From Thalassospira profundimaris (GTDB lineage: Bacteria; Pseudomonadota; Alphaproteobacteria; Rhodospirillales; Thalassospiraceae), in NCBI RefSeq assembly GCF_003326755.1, contig NZ_JPWH01000014.1, positions 57,093 through 121,092 on the forward strand: a stretch of 64,000 nucleotides of DNA, in the 5' to 3' direction. A program made the position numbers and the translations under genes. The notes under the pieces were generated by a model. That model did not search any database. It had not been told where the DNA came from and was given only the letters and a program-made list of their open reading frames with translations. This document shows positions 25,187 to 33,653 of the stretch, one piece after another. Each line of letters opens with the position of its first letter. The first letter of the stretch is position 1.

Positions 25187-25951
25187 ATGCACCTGGATCA
25201 GATCTCAGCCGTTGTCACGGGTGGTGGCAGTGGCCTTGGGGCGGCAACCGCCCGCAAATTTGCCGCATCGGGCGCAAAGGTTGCGGTATTGGACCGCAAC
25301 GGGGAAACCGCAAACCGCATTGCCAACGACATTGACGGTATTGCCATTACCGTTGATATGGCAGACCCGCAGTCGGTCGCAGCCGCCTTCACCACCATCC
25401 GGAATAAAATCGGCATTCCGCGTATCCTTGTTAATTGTGCAGGGATCGGTACCGCAAGCCGCATTTTGCCGCGCAGTGGTGACTTGCCGATTGAGGGTTT
25501 CATCAAAACACTCAACATCAATCTTACCGGCAGTTTTGTCGCCATGAGCCACGCCGCCAAATTAATGGCAGAGGCCGCCCCCCTGAATGAGGATGGCGAG
25601 CGCGGTGTGATCATCAATACATCGTCAGTGGGCTATGAGGACGGGCAAATCGGCCAATGCGCCTATGCGGCATCGAAAGGCGGCATTGCGGCAATGACCC
25701 TGCCGGCCGCGCGCGAACTGGCCCGCATTGGCGTTCGGGTTGTTGCCATTGCGCCCGGCCTGTTTGCCACCGCCATGACCGATACCCTGCCCGACGAAGC
25801 CCGCGCGGCCATTGCGGCCAATATTCCGTTCCCCAAACGGTTGGGTCATGCCAGCGAATATGCCGATCTGGCCTGCCACATTGTTGAAAACACCATGCTG
25901 AATGGCACCGTCATTCGTCTTGACGGGGCCGTGCGCCTTCAGGCGCGATAA
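25187..25951 (+). CDS. Short-chain dehydrogenase, 3-hydroxyacyl-CoA dehydrogenase type 2-like
   Basis: 254 residues. NAD-binding TGGGSGLG at 11-18, NCAG at 83-86, active site S146/S147, Y160 and K164 (CAYAASKGG). The opening and the stretch PFPKRLGHASEYADLACHIVEN belong to the HSD10-like hydroxyacyl-CoA dehydrogenases. In context it would oxidise the 3-hydroxy-3-arylpropanoyl-CoA made by the crotonase to the beta-keto ester for the thiolase. It has its own operator and follows a stem-loop, and the crotonase gene comes 40 bases later. Confidence 0.85.
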   Translation: MHLDQISAVVTGGGSGLGAATARKFAASGAKVAVLDRNGETANRIANDIDGIAITVDMADPQSVAAAFTTIRNKIGIPRILVNCAGIGTASRILPRSGDLPIEGFIKTLNINLTGSFVAMSHAAKLMAEAAPLNEDGERGVIINTSSVGYEDGQIGQCAYAASKGGIAAMTLPAARELARIGVRVVAIAPGLFATAMTDTLPDEARAAIAANIPFPKRLGHASEYADLACHIVENTMLNGTVIRLDGAVRLQAR

Positions 25952-25991
25952 ATTACCCGAACAATGACAGCTTTACGTAAGGAAAAAGAAC

Positions 25992-26771
25992 ATGACAAAT
26001 GGCGCGAATGACGTATTGGACGTGACAATCGATGGCACGGTTGCGCGTTTGACCATCACGCGGCCAGACAAGCGTAACGCCGTCAGTGACACGCTTATGG
26101 ATGCGCTGGGTGCCTTTTTTGCCAATCCGCCCGAGGATGTCCGGATCGTTATTTTAAGCGGTGAAGGCGAGCATTTTTCGGCGGGTCTGGACCTTTCGGA
26201 ACATGTGGCGCGCGATGCCGCCCAAACCATGCGCCATTCGCGCAACTGGCACCGCATCATGGATATGATCCAGTTTGGCGGCCTTCCGGTGATTTCGGTT
26301 CTGAAGGGGGCTGTGATTGGCGGCGGGCTGGAACTGGCAGCAGCAACGCATATTCGCATTGCCGACCCAAGCACCTTTTATCAATTGCCCGAGGGACGGC
26401 GCGGCATTTTTGTTGGCGGCGGCGCATCGGTGCGAATTGGCAAAATCCTGGGCGCGGACCGGATGATCGAAATGATGCTGACCGGGCGCAAATACACTGC
26501 CGAAGATGGCCTGCGGCTGGGTCTGTCGCATTATGTTTGCGACAGTGCGGCTGAGGCCGAAGCAAAGGCAAACGAACTGGCCGCCAAAGTTGCCGACAAC
26601 GCCCAGCTTTCAAATTACATTATGATCCAGGCCCTGGCCCGGATCGAGGATATGGCAAAGGCGGACGGCCTGTTTACCGAAAGCCTGTGTGCGGCCCTGA
26701 CCCAAACCAGTGATGATGCACAGGAAGGTTTAAACGCCTTTTTGGAAAAACGGGCGCCAAACTTTAAATAA
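25992..26771 (+). CDS. Enoyl-CoA hydratase/isomerase family protein (probable aryl-propenoyl-CoA hydratase)
   Basis: Crotonase-fold protein of 259 residues. The oxyanion-hole motifs are FSAGLDL (62-68) and AVIGGGLELA (107-116). Both glutamates of classical hydratases are present, E114 in GGGLELA and E134 in QLPEGRRG. The known hydroxycinnamoyl-CoA hydratase-lyase has a serine at the first place, so this protein resembles a plain hydratase more than the vanillin-forming lyase. AAGGAAAA precedes ATG 25992. Lying between the SDR gene and the TRAP genes, it fits step two of side-chain beta-oxidation. Isomerase or lyase activity cannot be excluded without an alignment. Confidence 0.85.
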   Translation: MTNGANDVLDVTIDGTVARLTITRPDKRNAVSDTLMDALGAFFANPPEDVRIVILSGEGEHFSAGLDLSEHVARDAAQTMRHSRNWHRIMDMIQFGGLPVISVLKGAVIGGGLELAAATHIRIADPSTFYQLPEGRRGIFVGGGASVRIGKILGADRMIEMMLTGRKYTAEDGLRLGLSHYVCDSAAEAEAKANELAAKVADNAQLSNYIMIQALARIEDMAKADGLFTESLCAALTQTSDDAQEGLNAFLEKRAPNFK

Positions 26772-26942
26772 CCGGTTAAATAACCCGTTCGTTCATCCGC
26801 AACAACAAAGCCGCGATAGGACGGCCAACGGCAAAAAACCATAAAAAAACGGGCAAAAGCCGTGTCAAGCGGCTGCCCTGATATTCAGGAAGGAACATGG
26901 CATCCGGGCATAACCGGGGCCTTCATCGTGAGGAGATGTTCA

Positions 26943-27995
26943 ATGTCGGGATTTTCGATTAACCGCCGCCAAATGCTGGGCCTGATGGGCGGGGCGCTGG
27001 CGGCACCTGCCATCATTGGCAAGGCCAAAGCCGCCGAAGTCACGTTAAGACTGCATCATTTTCTGCCGCCCGTCGCCCCGATGCACAAGGCATTTTTTGA
27101 ACCCTGGGCAAAGGAAATCCGCGAACAGTCGGACGGGCGGATCGATATTCAGATCTTTCCCGCCATGCAGCTGGGGGGCAAGCCATCGCAAATTGCCGAT
27201 CAGGTTGCCAATAATGTTGTCGATATTGGCTGGACGCTAACGGTTTATACGCCGGGGCGTTATCCGGTTGCCGAAACCGCAAGCCTGCCTTTCATGATCA
27301 CCAATGCCGAGGCAACTTCGGTTGCCATGCACAAATTCATGGATGAATTTGGCCAGGATGAATATCGCGGCATGAAGCCGCTGGCGTTCCATGTTCATGC
27401 CAGTGGCAAATTCCATATGCGCGACAAGGCCATTGAAAAACAGGCCGATCTGGAAGGACTGCAAATTCGCGCCCCCAATCAGAGCTTTGGCCGCGCCCTT
27501 TCCATTCTGGGGGCGGAACCGGTCTTTTTCCCGGTTACGGAAATGGCGGTTGGCCTTGCCAACGGGGTGATTGATGGCACCTGCCTGCCCTATGAAGTTG
27601 TGCCCGCCTTCAAACTGCATGAACTGACATCGGTACATTGCAGCACCCCGGCAAATGCCCGCGGCCTGTATGCCAATTCCTTTGCCCTTTTGATGGCAGG
27701 CGATGCCTATGACGGTTTACCTGACGATCTCAAGGCGATCATGGATGCCAATTCGGGCCTTGAACTGTCACGCCGGATCGGCAAACAGTTTGATACCTTC
27801 GAGGAAGTCGGCCGTAAAATGTGCGCGGAACATGGCAACAAATTTGTTGAAATTCCCAAGGCGGAAGTGGACCGCTGGCAGGCTGCCAGCCAGCCGGTGA
27901 TTGATGACTGGATTGAAACGCTGAATGATGCCGGGCATGACGGCAAGGCCATGATTGACCGCCTGAACCAGCTTATTGATGCCGAGACCGCCTGA
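26943..27995 (+). CDS. dctP: TRAP transporter solute-binding protein with Tat-like signal
   Basis: Periplasmic receptor, 350 residues. The N-terminus MSGFSINRRQMLGLMGGALAAP carries a twin-arginine pair followed by a hydrophobic stretch and cleavage near AKAAE, suggesting export by Tat. TRAP marks: EIREQSDGRIDIQIFPAMQLG, the LEGLQIRAPNQSFGRAL arginine region, and VFFPVTEMAVGLANGVIDGT. ATG 26943 follows AGGAG at seven bases and is preferred to the longer frame. It starts the dctPQM set of the hydroxycinnamate island, so an aromatic carboxylate is the likely ligand. Aromatic-acid TRAP receptors are known, but the ligand here is inferred from neighbours. Confidence 0.9.
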   Translation: MSGFSINRRQMLGLMGGALAAPAIIGKAKAAEVTLRLHHFLPPVAPMHKAFFEPWAKEIREQSDGRIDIQIFPAMQLGGKPSQIADQVANNVVDIGWTLTVYTPGRYPVAETASLPFMITNAEATSVAMHKFMDEFGQDEYRGMKPLAFHVHASGKFHMRDKAIEKQADLEGLQIRAPNQSFGRALSILGAEPVFFPVTEMAVGLANGVIDGTCLPYEVVPAFKLHELTSVHCSTPANARGLYANSFALLMAGDAYDGLPDDLKAIMDANSGLELSRRIGKQFDTFEEVGRKMCAEHGNKFVEIPKAEVDRWQAASQPVIDDWIETLNDAGHDGKAMIDRLNQLIDAETA

Positions 27996-27996
27996 A

Positions 27997-28551
27997 ATGG
28001 CCGAAAACAGCACCAAACGGCATGAACATCAACCGGCGGGCAGCGGCGTTACCAAAATTGTCGATCGGGCCTGTTTTGCGAGTGCGGCCATTGCCGGAAC
28101 CATTATTCTGGCGGTGGCGGCCACCGTCACCCTGTCGGTTTTGATGCGCCATATCGGGATTGGCGGCATTCGCGGCGATTTTGAACTGGTCGAAATCGGC
28201 TGTGGCATTGCCGCCTTTTTGTTCCTGCCGCTCTGCCAGCGCAAAGGCAACCATGTGATGGTGGATATTTTTACCGCCGCCCTGCGGCAGCGCACCCGCA
28301 ACATCCTTGACCGGATATGGGAGGTCATCTTTGGTGTGGTCTGGATTATTATCGCCTGGCAGCTTGCCGATGGCCTGATGGATATGCTGGCCTATCGCGA
28401 TCACAGTATGTTGCTGCGCATACCAACCTGGATCATCTATGCGTTTGCCATTTTCGGGCTGGGACTTTCGGGGCTGGTTGCCCTGGTCAATACGCTTGAA
28501 AAACTGTCGGTCTTTGCATCATCCCCTGCCAAAACGGAATCCCTTAAATGA
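27997..28551 (+). CDS. dctQ: TRAP transporter small permease (DctQ type)
   Basis: 184 residues with four hydrophobic segments (first near 30-50: AIAGTIILAVAATVTLSVLM), and the DctQ-like GDFELVEIGCGIAAFLFLPLCQ. ATG 27997 is one base after the dctP stop codon. The stop overlaps the dctM start (ATGA), so the three subunits are translated together. Confidence 0.88.
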   Translation: MAENSTKRHEHQPAGSGVTKIVDRACFASAAIAGTIILAVAATVTLSVLMRHIGIGGIRGDFELVEIGCGIAAFLFLPLCQRKGNHVMVDIFTAALRQRTRNILDRIWEVIFGVVWIIIAWQLADGLMDMLAYRDHSMLLRIPTWIIYAFAIFGLGLSGLVALVNTLEKLSVFASSPAKTESLK

Positions 28552-29870
28552 GTCCGGTTGAAATCAGCATCATCATGGTCGTCGTTTTGATGGCCCTGAT
28601 CTTTTTGCGCATGCCCATTGCGCTGGCAATGGCGGTGGTTGGCGCGGGCGGATATATGGCCCTTTCGGGCTGGATGCCGCTGATGGCCTATTTGAAAACC
28701 GCCATTGTCGATAAATATGTATCCTATGACCTTGCCGTTATTCCGCTATTTATTCTGATGGGGCAAATTGCCACCCGCACCGGTATCAGCCGGGCGATTT
28801 TTACCGCGTCCAATGCCTGGCTGGGCCATTGGCGCGGCGGACTGGCAATGGCATCGGTGGCGGGATGTGCCGCCTTTGGCTCCATTTGCGGGTCATCCAT
28901 TGCCACGGCCACCACAATGGGGCGCGTTGCTTTGCCCGAAATGCGGCGTCATGGCTATTCCGGCGCGCTCAGTTCCGGCACGCTGGCGGCCGGCGGCACC
29001 CTTGGCATTCTCATTCCGCCTTCGGTTGTCCTGATCATTTATGCCCTGCTGACGGAACAAAACATCGTCAAACTGTTCCTGGCGGCCACCATCCCCGGCA
29101 TTCTGGCGGTTTTGGGGTTTGTGCTGGCCATTGGCGTTTATGTGCGCCTGTTTCCTGACGAAGGCCCGGCACACAAGGGCTTGCCGCTGCGTGAACGCAT
29201 TCGGTCCCTGGGCGGGGTCTGGCATGTTGCACTGGTTTTTAGTGCCGTTCTGGGCGGCATTTATGGTGGCGTTTTCACCCCGGCAGAGGGGGCATCGGTC
29301 GGGGTTATCCTGATTACGATCACGGGAATTTTAATGCGAACCCTGTCCTGGCGCGGGTTGTTTGACTGCGTGATTGAAACGGCAGGTTCCACGGCCATGA
29401 TTTTTGCCATCATTTTCGGGGCGGACCTGTTCAATGTCGCCCTGGCCTTAACGCGCGTTCCCACCCTGGCGGCGGACTGGGTGGCAACCGCAGGCATCGC
29501 ACCAATGACCGTTTTACTGATCGTGATTGCCTTTTACATCGTCATGGGCTGTATCATGGACAGCCTGTCGATGATCCTGCTGACGGTGCCGGTGTTCTTT
29601 CCTGCCTTTATGGCAATGGATTTTGGCATGGACCCAACCCACCAGGCCATCTGGTTCGGGATCATTTCGCTGATTGTTGTTGAATTGGGGATGATCACGC
29701 CCCCTGTCGGTTTGAATCTTTTTATGATATCGGCAATGGCACCCGATATTCCAACCCGCAAAATTTTTCGCGGCGCGGTCCCGTTTCTGATCGTTGAATG
29801 CCTGCGTGTTGCGATCATCGTGGCCTTTCCCGCTCTGACTTTCTGGCTGGTTGATATTGTGACAGGATAG
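28548..29870 (+). CDS. dctM: TRAP transporter large permease (DctM type)
   Basis: Large membrane subunit of 440 residues, the same length as the other DctM in the window. Family segments: FLRMPIALAMAVVGAGGY, the GSICGSSIATATTMGRVALPEM stretch with its Gly/Ser reentrant loop, GTLGILIPPSVVLIIYALLTE and LGMITPPVGLNLFMISAMAPD. It closes the dctPQM unit, and the MarR gene follows after 23 bases. Confidence 0.92.
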   Translation: MSPVEISIIMVVVLMALIFLRMPIALAMAVVGAGGYMALSGWMPLMAYLKTAIVDKYVSYDLAVIPLFILMGQIATRTGISRAIFTASNAWLGHWRGGLAMASVAGCAAFGSICGSSIATATTMGRVALPEMRRHGYSGALSSGTLAAGGTLGILIPPSVVLIIYALLTEQNIVKLFLAATIPGILAVLGFVLAIGVYVRLFPDEGPAHKGLPLRERIRSLGGVWHVALVFSAVLGGIYGGVFTPAEGASVGVILITITGILMRTLSWRGLFDCVIETAGSTAMIFAIIFGADLFNVALALTRVPTLAADWVATAGIAPMTVLLIVIAFYIVMGCIMDSLSMILLTVPVFFPAFMAMDFGMDPTHQAIWFGIISLIVVELGMITPPVGLNLFMISAMAPDIPTRKIFRGAVPFLIVECLRVAIIVAFPALTFWLVDIVTG

Positions 29871-29893
29871 CGCGCCAAAATAAGGAGACGCCC

Positions 29894-30373
29894 TTGCAAA
29901 CAAGAAAAAAGAAAACCGCACCGTCTGATATGAACAGCGCCAGCAATTTGCCCGACAGCCCGTTACGCGGCTTTATCGGCTATAACCTCAAACGCGCCTA
30001 TATGTCGCTGCATAGCGACTTTGTTGCCAGCCTGACGCATCTGGACTTAAAGCCGACAACCTTCAGTGCGCTTGCCATCATCAATGAAAACCCCGACATC
30101 AGCCAGACCGATCTGGCGCGTTCGCTGGCGATGGAACGGTCCAATATTGTTGTCATGATTGACGAGTTGGAAAAACGCGGGCTGATCGTGCGCAACAAGG
30201 TGCCGACCGACCGGCGCGTTTATGCCCTGCGCCTGACCGACAAGGGAACGGCCCTGTTTAACGATGCCAGCCGGGCGGTTCAGCATCACGAGGACAAACT
30301 GCTGGAGGATTTCAGCTTTGATGAAAAAGAACAACTGGTGCGGATGCTGATCCGCATTCAAAAGGTAAAATAA
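29894..30373 (+). CDS. MarR-family regulator of the hydroxycinnamate island
   Basis: Winged-helix repressor of 159 residues. The DNA-binding part runs ISQTDLARSLAMERSNIVVMIDELEKRGLI (wing at NKVPTDRRVYALRLTDKG). Start is a TTG at 29894 with AAGGAG six bases upstream; the next in-frame ATG (29930) has no ribosome binding site. MarR proteins next to fcs-type genes usually sense the acyl-CoA thioester of the substrate and bind AT-rich palindromes; the three TTGTTAT-N5-ATAACAA sites fit. It sits between the TRAP genes and a thioesterase gene. Confidence 0.88.
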   Translation: MQTRKKKTAPSDMNSASNLPDSPLRGFIGYNLKRAYMSLHSDFVASLTHLDLKPTTFSALAIINENPDISQTDLARSLAMERSNIVVMIDELEKRGLIVRNKVPTDRRVYALRLTDKGTALFNDASRAVQHHEDKLLEDFSFDEKEQLVRMLIRIQKVK

Positions 30374-30393
30374 CCCGCAAACAGGTCAAATAG

Positions 30394-30864
30394 ATGCTGA
30401 AGCTGACGCGCGAAATTCGCATTGAATGGGGCCATTGTGACCCCGCCCGGATCGTTTATAACCCGAATTACTATCACTGGATGGAAGGCGGCCTGCTGGA
30501 GCTGTTTTTCGCAGCCGGGCATGATATGGCCCCCATCATGAAAAAGGATGAAGCATTTCGCGGCACCCCGCTGGTGCGCGGCGATGCCGTGTTCAAGGCC
30601 CCGGCCCGCCTGGGCGATTTGATTGTTCATCATATCGCGATTTCTCGCTGGGGCCGCACATCCTTTGATGTGGCCCATCACTTTACCCTAGGCGACACAA
30701 CCCTGCTTGAGGCAACCCAAACACGCGTCTGGGCGCGCGCCCACCCCGACGATCCAAACGGCATCATCCCTGTCGAGATTCCGGAGAATGTCAAAGCCGC
30801 ACTCTCAAGCGACATCTCGATCCATCAGTCCCTGCACCAGGAAACACTTCATAACCCGGTTTAA
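30394..30864 (+). CDS. 4-hydroxybenzoyl-CoA thioesterase family protein
   Basis: Hot-dog thioesterase of 156 residues. The catalytic Asp is D16 in WGHCDPARIVYNPNYYHWM, which lines up with the GDCDPAGIV motif (Asp17) of the Pseudomonas 4-hydroxybenzoyl-CoA enzyme; VRGDAVFKAPARLGD and ISRWGRTSFDV also match. As last gene of the island it would release the free aromatic acid (for example 4-hydroxybenzoate or vanillate) from the aroyl-CoA made by the thiolase and recover CoA. A broader acyl-CoA thioesterase role is the alternative. Confidence 0.85.
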   Translation: MLKLTREIRIEWGHCDPARIVYNPNYYHWMEGGLLELFFAAGHDMAPIMKKDEAFRGTPLVRGDAVFKAPARLGDLIVHHIAISRWGRTSFDVAHHFTLGDTTLLEATQTRVWARAHPDDPNGIIPVEIPENVKAALSSDISIHQSLHQETLHNPV

Positions 30865-30899
30865 GTCGTGCTGCACCAAAGTGGCGGACCGTCTGGCGA

Positions 30900-31730
30900 C
30901 TAAACAATCAACTTGCCGTCCGGGCCAAAAAACGGATGTGGCCCGTCATAGCGACCAATATAGGACAGATGTGTCGTCAGGCTTTTGGCATTTGCATCCC
31001 AAACATGCAGATGCAGGCCCGGGGGTTCCATCACAAAGGCCGAAGGCCCGTCGGCACGCAAATCCAGCGCCACCTGATGGGCAACCGACGGACCAACCAT
31101 CACCGGCACCCCGGACCAGATTGTGTGTATCGGCCGATGGATATGACCACAAAAAACCGCCCGGATCGTATCTCGATGTTCTGCAACAATGCGTGCCAAT
31201 TCGTCCGCACCAGCACCCAGATTTTGCGCATCCATATGCGCAATGCCGGTACGAAACGGTGGATGATGCATGAAAATGGCGCAGTCCCTGTCTGTGCCAT
31301 CCGACAGCACCCTTTGCAACCAGTCCAACTGCGCGGGTAGCAAAATGCCACCTGCCCTGCCTTCATCCAGGGTATCAAGCGCAATCAGGCGCAGGGGAAA
31401 ATCATCCACCACATAATTGACAAATCCGGCCCCGTTGGCCACCGGCGTGGCATGGGGAAATGCCGCCCGCAGCGGTCCGCGACGATCGTGGTTGCCCGGC
31501 ACCATGAAATAGGGGATTGTCAATTTTGCCAGGATTTCGCCGACCAGGGCATATTCCTCGGCCGTGCCCAGGTCGCCAATATCGCCTGTAAACAAAACCA
31601 CATCCGGGCGCGGCACCAGCGCCATTACATGATCAATCGCCTTTTCAAGCGCACCTGCAGTATCCACCTTGCGATACGCCAACCTGCGGCCCGCCGCAAT
31701 GTGAAGGTCAGTAAGTTGTGCAATGAGCAT
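30900..31730 (-). CDS. Cytoplasmic metallophosphodiesterase (calcineurin-like, CpdA/GpdQ type)
   Basis: Dinuclear-metal phosphoesterase, 276 residues, with all five blocks: QLTDLHI (5-11), FTGDIGD, VPGNHDRRGP, FMHHPPFRTG and FCGHIHRPIH. No signal peptide. This class III set hydrolyses cyclic nucleotides or glycerophosphodiesters. It is the last gene after an ABC importer on the same strand, 20 bases behind the ATPase gene, so it probably hydrolyses the imported compound. The ribosome binding site is weak and somewhat distant. Confidence 0.88.
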   Translation of the reverse strand: MLIAQLTDLHIAAGRRLAYRKVDTAGALEKAIDHVMALVPRPDVVLFTGDIGDLGTAEEYALVGEILAKLTIPYFMVPGNHDRRGPLRAAFPHATPVANGAGFVNYVVDDFPLRLIALDTLDEGRAGGILLPAQLDWLQRVLSDGTDRDCAIFMHHPPFRTGIAHMDAQNLGAGADELARIVAEHRDTIRAVFCGHIHRPIHTIWSGVPVMVGPSVAHQVALDLRADGPSAFVMEPPGLHLHVWDANAKSLTTHLSYIGRYDGPHPFFGPDGKLIV

Positions 31731-31750
31731 TTTTGGTCTGTCTTTCCTGA

Positions 31751-32836
31751 TTAAATCGCGCCGGAATCAGCATCATGTGCCGGAAATATCGCCAGCCGTT
31801 CGATATTGAACCGGCAATGCACATCCGATCCCACCGCGGTCAGATCATCGGCATGGGTATCAATCATCATCGCTTGCGGCCCGATCCCGGAAACGGTCAA
31901 ACGCTGTTTGTCGCCCAAATAGGCAACGGCTTCGATGCGACCGGTAAAATGGGCGTCCTCCCGCTCACAGACCGACAGGCCATCGGCCCGAAAAAACAGT
32001 TCCACCGGACCGGTTTTATCGATCATATCATTATACTGGTTCCAGCCATCCACGGCCTCGAACACCTGACTGCCAATATGCAGGCGTCCATCGCGCATAT
32101 CACCCGCCAGCCGGTTCGCCGCACCCACAAAATCGGCGACAAACGGGTTTTTGGGGCTGCGGTAAATTTCGCGCGGGGTGCCGATCTGGGCGATTTCGCC
32201 CTTTTGCATCACCACAATCCGGTCGCCAAGTGCCAGGGCCTCTTCCTGATCATGGGTGACATAAACCGCCGTAATGCCCAGCTTGCGCAACAGGGCATTA
32301 ATCTCGGTGCGCAGGCGCACCCGCAATTTTGCATCCAGCGCGGTAAGAGGTTCGTCGAGCAATAAAACACGCGGTTGCACGGCAATGGCGCGCGCCAGGG
32401 CCACACGCTGGCGCTGCCCGCCCGAAAGCTGGTCAATTCGCCGGTCTGCCAGCATGTCAATGTGCATCATTTCCAGCATCGCCGCCACGCGCGTTTGCCG
32501 TTCCGCTGCCGAAACCCCGTTGACCTTCAGCCCATAGGCGACATTTTCCGCCACCGTCATATTGGGAAACAGGGCATAGGATTGAAACACCATGCCCACC
32601 CGGCGCTTTTCAATCGACTGGCGGGTCACATCATCGCCGTCAAAGGTGATCATGCCGCCCGCATCGGGAAATTCAAGCCCGGCAATCATGCGCAAGATTG
32701 TGGTTTTGCCACAGCCGGACGGGCCCAGCAGAACAATGGTTTCGCCGCCCTCAATCGTCAAATCAAAGGGGGCCAGGGCGCGCGTACCATCGGCAAAGGT
32801 TTTGGCACAATGGCGCAATTTGATTTGCGTACTCAT
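31751..32836 (-). CDS. ABC transporter ATP-binding protein (PotA/PhnT/UgpC type)
   Basis: ATPase of 361 residues. Walker A GPSGCGKTT (38-46), Q-loop VFQSYALFPNMTV, signature LSGGQRQRVALARA, Walker B VLLLDEPLTALD, H-loop YVTHDQEEAL, and a C-terminal TOBE-like regulatory domain (about 240-355). Its start overlaps the stop of the upstream permease gene by 4 bases. It energises the importer whose binding protein and two permeases precede it. Confidence 0.92.
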   Translation of the reverse strand: MSTQIKLRHCAKTFADGTRALAPFDLTIEGGETIVLLGPSGCGKTTILRMIAGLEFPDAGGMITFDGDDVTRQSIEKRRVGMVFQSYALFPNMTVAENVAYGLKVNGVSAAERQTRVAAMLEMMHIDMLADRRIDQLSGGQRQRVALARAIAVQPRVLLLDEPLTALDAKLRVRLRTEINALLRKLGITAVYVTHDQEEALALGDRIVVMQKGEIAQIGTPREIYRSPKNPFVADFVGAANRLAGDMRDGRLHIGSQVFEAVDGWNQYNDMIDKTGPVELFFRADGLSVCEREDAHFTGRIEAVAYLGDKQRLTVSGIGPQAMMIDTHADDLTAVGSDVHCRFNIERLAIFPAHDADSGAI

Positions 32837-33651
32837 AATGTATCCTCCGCCGTATCAGTGCGCTTGCGCGGGCGTTTGCCCCGCTGGGCAAGGGCCTGCA
32901 TTGCAATCAGCAACGGCATAATCAAAACAAAGAAAATCAGGGTATAGGCACTGCCCACCTCAAGACGCATCGAGGCATAGGCATCGGCAAGGCCAACCGG
33001 CAGAGTTTTGGTCAGTGGCGTATGGAGCATCCAGGTCAGGTTGAATTCGCCAATCGACAATGTCACCACCATCAAGGCCCCGGCCAGAATACCCGGCTTC
33101 GCATTGGGGATGATCACGGTAAAAAACCGCCGCCAGAAACCGGCCCCCAGGCTTGCCGCCCCTTCCTCAAGCATTTTGATGTCCATTGCCGCCATCACCG
33201 CCGCAACCGAACGCACCATAAAAGGCAGCGTAAACAGGACATGCCCGGTCAGGATAAACAGCCAGCTTGAGCGATAGCCACTAACCCCGCCATAGGTGAT
33301 CAACAGGGCCAGCGCCAAAGCCAGGCCCGGTATGGCAACCGGCAGGGTTAACAATTCCTCGAAAATGCGGGTCAAACGGCCGGGTCTACGCACCAGCACA
33401 TAGGCCAGCGGCACCCCGGCGACCAATGTCACCACCAGGCAGGCCAGCGCGATCATCACGGATAATAAAATGCTGTGCGCATACAGGTCCCAGACCTGAA
33501 ATATCCAGCGCAATGTCAAACCCGATGACAGGCCCTTGAAAACATTCACGGTTACACCCGCCAATGCCGACATGACGACGGGCACCACAATAAACAGGCA
33601 CAGCACAATGGTCAGTAAAAGCTGGGCATAAAACTTGGCGTCGCGCTGCAT
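32833..33651 (-). CDS. ABC transporter permease, second subunit (PotC/PhnV-like)
   Basis: Membrane subunit, 272 residues from ATG 33651; the longer frame up to 33942 lies inside the first permease gene. Six hydrophobic segments and the EAA loop MLEEGAASLGAGFWRRFFTVIIPNAKPGI are visible. It starts 2 bases after the first permease stop and overlaps the ATPase start. Confidence 0.9.
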   Translation of the reverse strand: MQRDAKFYAQLLLTIVLCLFIVVPVVMSALAGVTVNVFKGLSSGLTLRWIFQVWDLYAHSILLSVMIALACLVVTLVAGVPLAYVLVRRPGRLTRIFEELLTLPVAIPGLALALALLITYGGVSGYRSSWLFILTGHVLFTLPFMVRSVAAVMAAMDIKMLEEGAASLGAGFWRRFFTVIIPNAKPGILAGALMVVTLSIGEFNLTWMLHTPLTKTLPVGLADAYASMRLEVGSAYTLIFFVLIMPLLIAMQALAQRGKRPRKRTDTAEDTL

Positions 33652-33653
33652 GG

